Positions 1 through 9,500 of a stretch of DNA of 23,287 nucleotides are shown here, piece by piece. The stretch comes from Acanthamoeba castellanii str. Neff (taxonomy: Eukaryota; Discosea; Longamoebia; Acanthamoebidae). Made by a program: the position numbers and the translations under genes. Where the stretch lies: the NCBI RefSeq assembly GCF_000313135.1, contig NW_004457640.1, positions 261,296 to 284,582 of the forward strand, read 5' to 3'. The notes beneath the pieces were generated by a model. That model searched no databases. It was not told the DNA's origin and saw nothing but the letters and a program-made list of their open reading frames with translations. Each line of letters begins with the position of its first letter. The first letter of the stretch is position 1.

Positions 1-33
1 GCGCTGCTGGCGCCTATGTACAAGGGAGGGTAA
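1..33 (+). CDS. Probable C-terminal end of an upstream plus-strand gene (partial)
   Basis: Frame 1 reads a short peptide ending LLAPMYKGG and stopping at TAA (31-33). The stop overlaps an AATAAA at 33-38, the same stop-plus-poly(A)-signal arrangement seen at the TTC4 gene in this window. Only ten codons are visible, so neither family nor function can be given, and the frame could be open by chance. The compact spacing and the signal are the only support. Confidence 0.3.
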   Translation, partial: ALLAPMYKGG

Positions 34-38
34 ATAAA
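33..38 (+). terminator. Poly(A) signal AATAAA of the left-edge gene
   Basis: AATAAA overlaps the TAA stop of the left-edge reading frame. No AATAAA on the minus strand (TTTATT on plus) is visible between 1 and 262, so this signal belongs to the plus strand and not to the IMD gene. Confidence 0.4.
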
Positions 39-262
39 ATAGAACAGGTGAGGTTGGCGTGATGGCGAAGCGAACGCCGCAGAATACTGCGTGTCGCGTG
101 GAAGGTGGGATGGCGGAGAGAGTAAGTGTTGCGGTGGAGAAGGAGAAGAGGGTGTGGCAGTGTAGACGACCGACCAGTGACTCCAGCGGGCCGGCAAAGA
201 GCGGATAAATAGACCAGGCCCAAAAGACGGGGCTGTGTAGTGGGGGAACGCCGTCCGCCGTT

Positions 263-1441
263 CTACAGGTTGATGGCGAGTTCGTCGATGTCGCGCAGAG
301 CGGCGGCGATGTCGGCGTCGGCAGGCGGCGCGTCGCTGTAGAGGTGACCCGCGGCCGCGGCGACTCCGCCGTTGACCAGATCCCAGAGATCATCCTTGAG
401 CAGATCGTCGAGCGGTGGGCCGCCGTTCGGGGCCAGGTTGGTGGTGGTGCTGTCGTTGTTGGAGAAGTCCACGTACGAGGGGCTCGCGCCGCCCATCATC
501 GCCGCGGTCGAGGCCAGCGGGTCGAAGTCGGCGTACTGTACCTCGGGTGGCGCGATGCTGGCGGGCAGGTTAAGGATGTTGCTGTTGCGCGAGCTAAGGG
601 TGCCGCGCGAGGGACCTGAGCTCAGGGTGGTGGTCGAGCTGTCCGACGTGGAGAGAATGGGGGGCATGAAGGCGTTCTGGGCGGGGGCGACGAAGGCGGG
701 CGGGGCGGTGCCCTCGTCGTTGAGCAGGATGCGAGCCCGGCCGGTGATGAGCCCCTCCGATTCGCCCAGATTGCCGAGGGCCGATCGACAGTTGTCGATG
801 GCGACGAGATCGGCCTGGGCCATGTTGGCCTGTACGTCCATGAGGAAGCCGAATTGCTGGATGAAGCGACAGAGCTTCCTGCGCTCGAGCCGCACCGCAT
901 CGCGGAGCTCCTCGCGGAGGAGGATGTCGTGTTCGGCCGTGACCTGCTCGAGCTGACGATCCGATTCCTCGGCCTTCTCGGGCGCCTTGGCCTTGGGCTT
1001 CGGCTTGTTGCATTTCTGCTGATTCGCTTCGGCCTTCTTGAGCGCCTTGACCGAGTTGGCTCGCTTGGTCTTGTAGTTCTTCTCCCACGTAGCGACTTCG
1101 TTCTTGTCAGTGGGGAGTCGATTGGTGAGATCGGCTTGGATCTGATCGTTCCAGGCCTGCACCACTTGATGGCGGTGTTCCTCCAACGACTTCTGGACCT
1201 CGAACAGATGCTTCACCCCCTCGCCCAAATCGCCCCCTTGGTGCTCGGACAGCTTTGACAGCGCCTCGAGCATGGCCCCACCGGCCGACACCGCAGCGGC
1301 GAGCTGCTGGGTGTACTTCTGCGAGGCCTTGAGGAAATCGGCCAGAAGGGGCTGCACATCGCGTAGAGTGCCGATTATACGCATCGTCTCCACCGCCATC
1401 GGGTCATCGCGTTCGATCATCGACTTCTTCCTCTCCGTCAT
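263..1441 (-). CDS. IMD/I-BAR domain protein (IRSp53/MIM-like)
   Basis: Single-exon gene for 392 residues. Residues about 20-240 form a long helical, charged region that fits the IRSp53-MIM homology (inverse BAR) domain: a start like NFxxxxxxYxxxL (here FLKASQKYTQQL), a KNYKTKR segment followed by basic KxxPKPKAK, and an ERRKLCRFIQQFGFL stretch that corresponds to the ERRRFCFLVEK helix of IRSp53. I-BAR domains bind phosphoinositide membranes and help form protrusions; that role is inferred from the family. The remaining 150 residues are Ser/Thr/Ala/Pro-rich and end with an acidic LDDLLKDDLWDLV motif. No SH3 domain or clear WH2 motif is seen, unlike animal IRSp53 or MIM. The start at 1441 is the first ATG after upstream stops; a second ATG lies seven codons in. 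It is divergent from the helicase gene. Confidence 0.8.
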   Translation of the reverse strand: MTERKKSMIERDDPMAVETMRIIGTLRDVQPLLADFLKASQKYTQQLAAAVSAGGAMLEALSKLSEHQGGDLGEGVKHLFEVQKSLEEHRHQVVQAWNDQIQADLTNRLPTDKNEVATWEKNYKTKRANSVKALKKAEANQQKCNKPKPKAKAPEKAEESDRQLEQVTAEHDILLREELRDAVRLERRKLCRFIQQFGFLMDVQANMAQADLVAIDNCRSALGNLGESEGLITGRARILLNDEGTAPPAFVAPAQNAFMPPILSTSDSSTTTLSSGPSRGTLSSRNSNILNLPASIAPPEVQYADFDPLASTAAMMGGASPSYVDFSNNDSTTTNLAPNGGPPLDDLLKDDLWDLVNGGVAAAAGHLYSDAPPADADIAAALRDIDELAINL

Positions 1442-1936
1442 CTTGCGCTCGATCTCGTCTGAATTATTAGCCCGCTAGATGCTATGTGATGCGTTCGCTG
1501 GATGGGTTGTGTCCAAGTAGGGCTGTAGTTCACGCAAGCGAACAAGGCGCGTCTTCTTTTGTAGCGGGGCAAGCGTTCCCCAAGCAACCCCTTTTTCCTA
1601 AAGTCCGCCACCCTGACCAAAAGTACTGCCGCACCGTCACCCTTTGGCCTCTTTTTGAATTGGTGTCTGCTCCACCCGCACACTCGACCGACTGCTTTCA
1701 CGAGGATCGGCTAGACGTGCGCGCAATCTTCGCCTACCTCGCTGTGTGCTGACCTGGCAGGGGCAACGCGCTAGAGTCACGGCGGTGATTGCGGACAGTA
1801 CAGCTGCCGCACCGAATAAAAACGGGAAGAAGAAAAAGAGAAAGAAAAGACAAAATAATGTCACAGATCTATTTCCAGGAAACAATTAGGCGAGGTGAAA
1901 ATGGCGCGAAAGAACAATCATTGAGCGCATGGCAGC
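1442..1936. promoter_or_regulatory. Divergent intergenic region between the IMD and PIF1 genes
   Basis: These 495 bases separate two genes transcribed away from each other, so both promoters should lie here. I see no convincing TATA box. A TTCAG with an upstream AT-rich patch on the minus strand (near 1459-1475) could be the acceptor of a 5' UTR intron of the IMD gene. The reading frames in this stretch overlap on both strands and show no recognisable protein. Confidence 0.4.
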
Positions 1937-4014
1937 ATGAAGGCGAGCAGTAAGAGAAAGCGGAAGGAATCCTCTGAAGGAGATAGCAACAAACAGAGGA
2001 CACTACTGAGCTTTTTCTCCACCTCGCCCAAAAAGAAGGTGAAAAACGAAAATGACGAAAATGAAAATCACAACCGTGCCAACGATGATCTTGTGGAAGA
2101 AGAGGATGCCGTGATTGCCGTTCCGTCCGCAACATCATCGCTGCCCTCTCTTTCGCGCGGGTCTAATAGACGAACCACCAATGGTGCTACAAAATCTGCT
2201 GTAGCGACTTCATCCCTGCACCTCGACTCCGCCGCGTCGTCCCAGGCGCTGCCGGCCTTCACCGCCCGCGCCTCTGGGCGCCATGGCACCGGCCGTACCG
2301 CAGGCGGGGGAGCTCCCTCCATGGCGTCGTCCCTTCGGCGGCGCAACCACCACCTTGGCGGCGGCGGTGCGGGCGGTCCTCGTCCCCTCCTCCTGCCGGG
2401 CGACACCATCATGCCCAGGTGCGCCTCCTTGAGAGCTCTTTCCCGCGCCTTTGCCATCCATCTGTTGGCCAGCATCCGGGCAACGACACGCACATGCACC
2501 GCCGCACACGACACACTACACACAACACACTGATCGTCGAGCGTGTCCCATGGGTGGCGCACAGAGGTGCGGGTGGGCGGTGGCAGCAGGAGGAGGTGGA
2601 GGCCGCGGTGATGGACCGGATGCTGTCGGACAGGGACGTCTACGATGCGGATCCCTCCCAACCCAAGCCGCAAGACGCCGAGCCCAACCGCGCTTCGCTG
2701 CTGAGCGACGAGCAGCGAGCGGCGCTTCAGGTGGCGCTCGAAGGCGTCTCCTTCTTCTTCACCGGGTCTGCCGGTGCGCTTCCCTTCTCCCTCTCATCAT
2801 CACCTTCATCCTCCATTCTCTTCTCACCAACGTTGACCGCCACAGGCACGGGCAAGTCGTTTTTGCTCAAGGAGATGATCACCCAACTGCGACGGAAGCA
2901 CCGGGAAGGCATATTCGTGACCGCCTCCACCGTACTCACATGCACCTTGACCGCTTCGATTTGCGTGTTTGCGACGAGACAACACTCGAACGAGTTTGTT
3001 TTACACGTGCCGTGTGTGTGTGTGTGTGTGTCGTTGTTCGTGTCGTGTGTCGTGCTTTCGATTGTGTGCGGACAGGGCGTGGCGGCATGCAACATAGGCG
3101 GGGTGACTCTACACGGCTTCGCGGGCGTGGGGTTGGCCAACGGCTCGGCCGAATCGCTGGCGTCCCAGGTCGCCAACGCCAAGTGGACCCTCGCTCGCTG
3201 GCGCTCCGCCAAGGTCGGCGCCGACCCGCCCGTCATTCCGCTGCTGCTGCTGTGCGACTGACAACGTCAGCTGCTGGGTGGCGCGTTGGCTGATCGTGCA
3301 GGTGCTGGTGGTGGACGAGGTGTCGATGCTGGAGGCCGAGTTCTTCGACAAGATGGAGAAGGTGGCCCGCATTGTGCGCGATTCGCACCTCCCCTTTGGC
3401 GGCATCCAGATCATCCTCTGCGGCGACTTCCTCCAGGTACCGCACACACACGCACACATGACGCACGCACGCGCTGCTCTTCTCGAGACCTCTCAGTGGT
3501 GGTCTGCGAGCATCATCATCTCACCACCGCACTGCACCGCCCAGCTGCCTCCTGTGGTGAAAGGGCGCGACCACAAGTTCTGCTTCCAGGCCGATTGCTG
3601 GTCCTCCGTGATCAAGCGTATACCACACCCCCCCACCATCGTCCACACCCAATTCCCCTCCCCCCCATTTGATTTGCTCATCGTCAGCGTCGTGTGTTAC
3701 GTCGTGTCGTGCGTGTCGTGCGTGTTCAACGCGTGTGCAGGGACGATAATATTGCAGCAGGTGTTCAGGCAGGCCGACGAGCAGTTTGTGGGGATCCTCA
3801 ACCAGATCCGGGTCGGGCGCCTGTCCCCCGAAGCGCGCCGCATCCTCGAGGGCCGCCTCCTCGGCCCCGCCTCCACCGCCACCGCGAAACAACCGGAACC
3901 CGACTCCGCCGGAGAAAGCGAAGGCGAGGCGTCGGTACGTGTTACAGCCCCCCCTCCCCCCAACCATGACCGCGGCTAAGCTTCAAGCCGCGCTCGCTCA
4001 CCTTCTCTCTCTCT

Positions 4015-4064
<50 letters not shown>

Positions 4065-6246
4065 CGGCAGGGGGAGAAGGAGAAGGAGATTGTGGCGACG
4101 CGCCTGTACTCGCACCGGCGGGACGTCGATGCCGAGAACGTCAAGTGCCTGCAGGACATCAACACCGAGAGCGTACGCCACCCACCTCATGACTCGGCGA
4201 GGTGCTTCGGCAATCCCAAATTAAATCAAATTGAGCGCACGTGCGTGTGTGCGCGAGCAGCACACGTTCTACGCGGAGGACGAGGGCACCAATCCGTACC
4301 TCAAGCAGCTCCAGCAGAACTGCCCGGCCCCCTACGAGCTCGAGCTCAAGGTGGGCGCCCAGGTACCTGCCGCTACATTCCATGTTTATGTTTATATGTA
4401 TGTTTTTGGCCGCTGCCCCGACATTCCGCACATACCGACCGACCGATGGCGGTTGTGGTGGTGGTGGGCAGGTGATCCTGCTGAAGAACCTGGACTTTGA
4501 GAACGAGCTGGTCAACGGGGCGCGGGGCCTGGTCGTCGAATTCCGCAAGCCGGACCGGTCCGAGCGCGAGAAGGAGCGGGACAAGGCCTTCGCCAAGCAG
4601 GAGTACCCCGACGTACTCTTTGCCAACGGACACCGAAGGTTCGAGTCAATCTCTCTCTTTCTCGCAGTCTAATCTGCTCTCGCGGACCACCCACTACGCG
4701 CATCGAATCGTTGCAGTCTCTGATAGTGTGTCGTGTCACGTCGTGCGTCGTGCGCGTGTCGTGTGTCGTGCAACATAACAGGATACTCACGCCGGAACAG
4801 TTCAGCGTGGAGGTGGGCGGCAGCGTCAAGGCCTCCCGCAAGCAGGTCCCGCTGGGCCTCGCCTGGGCACTCTCCATTCACAAATCGCAAGGTACCCACT
4901 CGACTCCTCCGCCGCGCGCAGGCCCTTCGTCTCCTTCTCTCGGGCGTTTGTGTGCGTTTGTGCGTGTGCGGCGGCACGTGTCATGGCACTCGCTCGCTTG
5001 TCTGCTCACCCGTGCTGGCAGGGATGACGATCAGTAAGGTGGAGCTCCACCTGGGCAACGTCTTCGAGTACGGACAGGCCTACGTCGCCCTCTCCCGCGC
5101 CACCAGCCTCGAAGGCCTGCGGTACCCCCCCCTCGTGTGTGGTGTGCGTGTGCGTGGGTGTGCGCGTGGCGGCCGGGAGTCAATCCCTCGTCTCACCGGT
5201 GTTGTTGTCCTGTCTCGTCCTGTTTGCGCAGATTGCTGAGCTTCAACCCGGCCGGGATCAAGGCCCATCCGCGCGTGCTGCAGTTCTACCAGAGCCTCCT
5301 CGGCCGGCCCCTCTTCGCCGATCAAAGTAGCCAGCGCACGACCATCAGCACCACGACCACGACGACCACCGCCTCCTCCGCGCAGCCTCCGCGCACCATG
5401 CACGGCGATCGTGGTGGGATGAGCTTCCCCTCCTCGCCTGCTCAGACCACCACCCGCTCGAGTGCTGTGTCGCTGCGCTCGACTTCGTCTTCGTCATCGC
5501 CTTCCACTTTCTCGTTCGCGCCGGCGTCATCGTCGTCGGCATCGAGCGCGTCGCCGTACTTTGCCTCGCCGGTGCCGTCTGCTTCGTCGCCCATCCTGCT
5601 GCGCGGCAGGAAGGGTGGCAGCCCGCATCAGAAGCGCGCGCAGACGCACACCGCACCATCAGCATCAGGCGTGGGCGTGGGCGCACAAAGCGAAACAACT
5701 CTGCTCGCCAACGACGCTGTCGACGATCTGTTCTTCTGGCAGCACTTCGTGGCCCAGGAGCTCGACTTCAGCGCCGCCAGCGCCGCTGCTTCTTCCTCCC
5801 CTGACGACAGCAGCCCTGCCTCCTCCGCCGGCGGCGCTGCCGCGGGCGGCGAACTTCTCTCCTCCCCTCCGTCGTCGTCGGTCTCAACAACGCCGGCCTC
5901 CTCGCAATCGCAGCGCGAACCGGAAAGGCGGGAAGATGAGCAAGTGGTGGTGGAAGTGGCGGTGCCGGAAGACCTCGGCCACGCAATGGAGGAGGACGTG
6001 CGACCAGCGGACGACGCAAGCCACGACGCCCAGGACGAAAACCAACCCTCACAAGAAGAAGAAGTAGAGGAGAACAAGGAAGAGGACCAGGACGCAGAAG
6101 CGGAAGAGAAACAGAAGGGGAGCGGAGAAGGTGGAGAAGAAGCAGCACCGCGGGCGGAGAAGCGCGTGTTCCTCTCGGCGCGTGACCTGCTGCGGCGGTT
6201 GGCTGGCGGAGGCCTGGGGGATGATCATCGCGAGAAGGGCGTCTAG
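1937..6246 (+). CDS. PIF1: PIF1-family 5'-3' DNA helicase, 970 aa, 13 exons
   Basis: Exons 1937-2418, 2565-2773, 2846-2931, 3076-3213, 3302-3436, 3545-3617, 3741-3934, 4071-4172, 4261-4362, 4472-4638, 4782-4891, 5022-5121 and 5232-6246 join in frame. Superfamily 1B motifs appear in order: Walker A GSAGTGKS (about 228-235, split by intron 2), TGVAACNIGGVTLHGFAG, Walker B VVDEVSML (D310, E311), GDFLQLPPV (346-354, joined across intron 5), LVNGARG, SIHKSQGMT (594-602) and YVALSRATSLEGL (about 620-632). PIF1 enzymes unwind G-quadruplexes, R-loops and replication forks. The N-terminus has basic KRKRK, a perfect PCNA-binding box QRTLLSFF (20-27) and an SV40-like PKKKVK, so a nuclear replication-linked form is inferred; no mitochondrial presequence is evident. 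About 300 C-terminal residues are Ser/Thr-rich then acidic and probably disordered. The first intron is the least certain. Confidence 0.93.
3012..3031 (+). repeat. (GT)n microsatellite in PIF1 intron 3
   Basis: A run of GT dinucleotides lies inside the third helicase intron (2932-3075), followed by repeated GTGTCGTG units before the GGACAG acceptor. It is intronic low-complexity DNA. Confidence 0.8.
4003..4062 (+). repeat. (CT)n then (AC)n microsatellite in PIF1 intron 7
   Basis: About eight CT units pass directly into about twenty-two AC units, ending eight bases before the exon that starts at 4071. It replaces the usual polypyrimidine tract in this intron (3935-4070) and is probably length-variable between strains. 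Confidence 0.9.
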
Positions 6247-6251
6247 AGGTG

Positions 6252-6269
6252 CTCCCGCTCTTTCGGGAG
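6252..6269 (+). other. Small hairpin just after the PIF1 stop codon
   Basis: CTCCCG and CGGGAG form a six-base-pair stem around a six-base loop, beginning five nucleotides after the TAG stop. It would sit at the start of the 3' UTR. No function is assigned; a stem of this size can arise by chance in GC-rich DNA. Confidence 0.4.
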
Positions 6270-6289
6270 ACCGCAGGTTTGGCGCGCTA

Positions 6290-6295
6290 TTTATT
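6290..6295 (-). terminator. Poly(A) signal for the minus-strand polyQ gene
   Basis: TTTATT on the plus strand reads AATAAA on the minus strand, about 240 nt beyond the stop at 6534. It is the nearest AATAAA downstream of that gene. If used, the 3' UTR overlaps the convergent helicase transcript. Confidence 0.5.
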
Positions 6296-6467
6296 CTTTT
6301 TTGTGGGTGCCACACGCTCCGCACCATTAAAAAAAGAGGGCTGCATCGACCCCGAGCAGCACTCGAGTGAGCATCGATGGGAGGTGATGAGGTGAAGGGA
6401 AGGCAGGGAGGGCGTGTGTGGTTGATGGCGATGGTGCGGCGGTGGTCGAGGAAAACACCAAAAAAGG

Positions 6468-6477
6468 AATAAATAAA
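6468..6477 (+). terminator. Tandem poly(A) signals for the PIF1 gene
   Basis: Two overlapping AATAAA hexamers lie about 220 nt after the helicase stop codon in a locally A/T-rich patch, close to the stop of the opposing gene at 6534. Confidence 0.6.
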
Positions 6478-6533
6478 TGATAAATTAATGTGTGTGCTGT
6501 GATGGCGGCGCAAGGGAAAAACATCGTTTTGTC

Positions 6534-9500
6534 CTAGGCAGGGGACAGCTGCAAAATGGCCCAAATGATGACGTCCAGAGGGGAATGGATCCACAATCTG
6601 CACACGCACACATTGGAGGACGTGTGAACAGTCAGCGCCTGGTGGAAAAGCGCCTGGAGGAGGGAGCCATGTGTAACGCACCTGTACAGTTGGAACTCTT
6701 CTCTTTCGAGGAAGATGGCGAAGGGATTCTCGATGTTGAAGTTCTCGTCCCTCCGTCCACTACGCAAAAAGTTGACGATCGACGCAAACTGCTGGACCTC
6801 GAACTTGCCGCCGACCCTTCAGAGGAAGAGACGGGTGGAGGGAATAGTCAGTTTCGTTGGGCGAGCGCAAAACGGCGCGCGGGAGCATGCGTACCTCTCG
6901 TTAACCCAAAATTGTTCGATCTCCTTCGTGGCCTCCTCGATCTTCTTGAGCGCCTCCGCTTCGGGCAGATCGCCGGAGAGGTACATGAAGAGGGTCGACA
7001 AGCAGCGGCTGATGCAGATCGTGCGGTGGCCCTTCGGGTGGAGCTCCTCGGCCTCCTCCTGCGCCTGCTTCAGGGACAGCAGGATCTCCTTCGTCTGCTC
7101 CAGTCCCGTCGGCGACGACACCTCGCCGCTGCCGCTGGCCGTGCTCAGCGCCGGCTGTGTGCTCATCGGCGCCTCCTCCATAGGCACCGCGCCGGACGAC
7201 AAGCCCGCGTCCGTCGTGGCAGTGGCGGTGGTGGTGGGCGACGCTCCGCCCCCGCCGACAGTCGGCGACTCGCCGGAGGCCGGGGGCGAGGGCGATGACG
7301 AGGAGAGGACGGGTCGGGTGATGGCCTGGTTGGTGAGGAAGGGCGAGTGGAGGAGCTTCTTGAGCTTGTCGACGGTGATGTGCAGCTTGTCCGCCAGCGG
7401 ACCGAACACGGACATGAGCTCCGGCCCGGACCACAGCGTGTCCTCGTCCAGCTTCGTGTAGTTGATCTGATGGCGCGCGGCGGTCAGCAAAGCGAAGAGA
7501 AGCCAGCAACGCATACAATGATGATGATGATGATGAAACAAACGCGTGGTGGATTGGGTGGTGGTGGCTGGTGGTCGAAGGAAGGTACCTCGAGCTCCTT
7601 GAAGGCCTCGACCATCTTCTGGAAGGAGAGGTTGGACTCACTCTCGTTGGTCTCGAAGGGCTTCATCTTGAGGCAGATGCCCATGAGGTCCTGGTAGTAG
7701 GAGTACTTGAGGTACTGCTTGGCAAAGTCGTGCACGTTCTGCGGCGCGTCCTTGGTCTCGCACTCCTTGGCGTTCTTGATCGAGTTGTGCGAGATCTCCA
7801 GGTACTTGTGGGCCTTCTTCAGGAACACCGTCATCTCCGTCGAGGGCGACTCGCGCGCCTTATAGTACGCCGCCGTCGCGATCTTCAAGTAGAGCAGGGC
7901 CTGCATGTAGTACCTGCAAGTACCGTTTGCACCACCGCCATCAGGGACGTGTCCCATTTTGCAACGGCTTGTTTGACAAATGCAACCAGCCAAAAGAATG
8001 CCACTAATGTGTATGTGTTGTGGTGGGGGGGGGTGTACTTGAGGGAGGGCAGGATGCGGTCGCCGGACTCGCCGAGGAGGCTGAGGGTGCGGTTGAAGTG
8101 GTTGATGGCCGTCTGGTAGTTGCCCGTGCGCAGGAAGCAGTCGGCGATCTTTTCGTCCACGCACGTGGCCAGGAACGGACCCAGGAAGTGGAAGGCCTTC
8201 CAGCGGATGCACCGCAGCGACTCGATCGCCTGCGTGTACTTGCCGTCGTCCATCAGGATCAGCGCGTCGATAAACTCCCTGCAGCCAAAATAACACACGA
8301 CACACACCACCACCGAGCATGGGTCAGGGCACTGACGGAAGGTGGTGGTGGTGGGTCGGGGAGAAGTGTACTTGAAGAGGTCGTCGGGGTTGACCCGCAT
8401 CTCGCGGAGCTTCTTCTCCTGGCCGCTGCCGGAGGAGATGACGATCTCCTTGGGGCAGATGGCCTCCACCTTCATGGACGGGTTCATGGGGTTGATCCAC
8501 GAGAACGCCAGCGTGTGGGGCGTCAGGTAGTGGTGCGAGCACTCCCACACGCGCATGTTGAACGACGCTCGTCCCGCTGTGTGTCATGTGTGGCCAAAGG
8601 TTCAGGCGCGACGTCAGCCGGCAAGTTTCACGCACGCACGCACACACACACACACAACGACACGAAGCGTACCGGAAACTGCGGTGTTGCGGTCGTGCTC
8701 CTCGATCTCGAAGGCGGGTGCCATCTCGCCGTTGGGTTCGATGTTCTTGTAGCGGAAGTAGTACTTGGAGCACTTCTCGCAGGCCTTCTTGATGGGCTCC
8801 CCGCGCAGGGAGAAGAGCTCCACGTTGATCGACCCCGTGGCGTCCTTGGCGATGCCCTCGCCCGACATCACGTCCACCACCACTCGCACCCAGATGCCCC
8901 GCCTTGGAAGAGCGACACACACCACGAAACGAAGAGAGGGGAGGGGGCAGGTGAGGTCGACGCACACGCACGACACGCCACCGCACACGACTGAAGAGAA
9001 GAGAAGAGAAGAGAAGAGAGAGAGAGAAGAGAAGAGAGAGAGAGAAGAGAAGAGAAGAGAAGAGAGAGGCCGGTACCGCCAGTAGTGCTCCTTGCGCTTG
9101 AAGCTGAGGTTGAGGGAGCGGATCTCGCGGTCGCCGAGGGACGAGGGCCGTACGGCGAGGTCCCCGCCGGCGACGGGCTGCTGCTGCTTGGGGATGGGCA
9201 CGCCGATGGTGCCCTCCGAGTGGAAGTGGATCGGGAAGTACTCGGCAAAGTCCCGCATGTGCCACGCGTCGTTCTCGCGGTACCGCAGATACACCCTGCA
9301 CGACACACACACACGACACACCACCGCACGCGCGTGAGCCGACGACCGCAGCATCGATGGTGGTGGAGAGTTGTTAAGGTACCGTTGGGCGTTCTCGTAG
9401 ACGTGGAGGCTGACCTCGCCCTTGCCCAGCTGCTTGAGGATGTCGTCGACTTCGGTCTGGAGGTTCTCCTGCTTAATGCCGTCAAAGGGCAGGTCGGGCG

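Noticed and set aside
14..223. 69-codon minus-strand frame at the left edge
   Set aside because: No recognisable family; Arg/His/Leu-rich as expected of random GC-rich sequence.
4019..4062. Long (AC)n run as a functional element or array
   Set aside because: A simple dinucleotide repeat without spacers, fully contained in an intron.
4637..4648. GGTTCGAGTCA resembling a tRNA B box
   Set aside because: It spans an exon-intron junction of the helicase; no A box, acceptor stem or cloverleaf can be formed around it.
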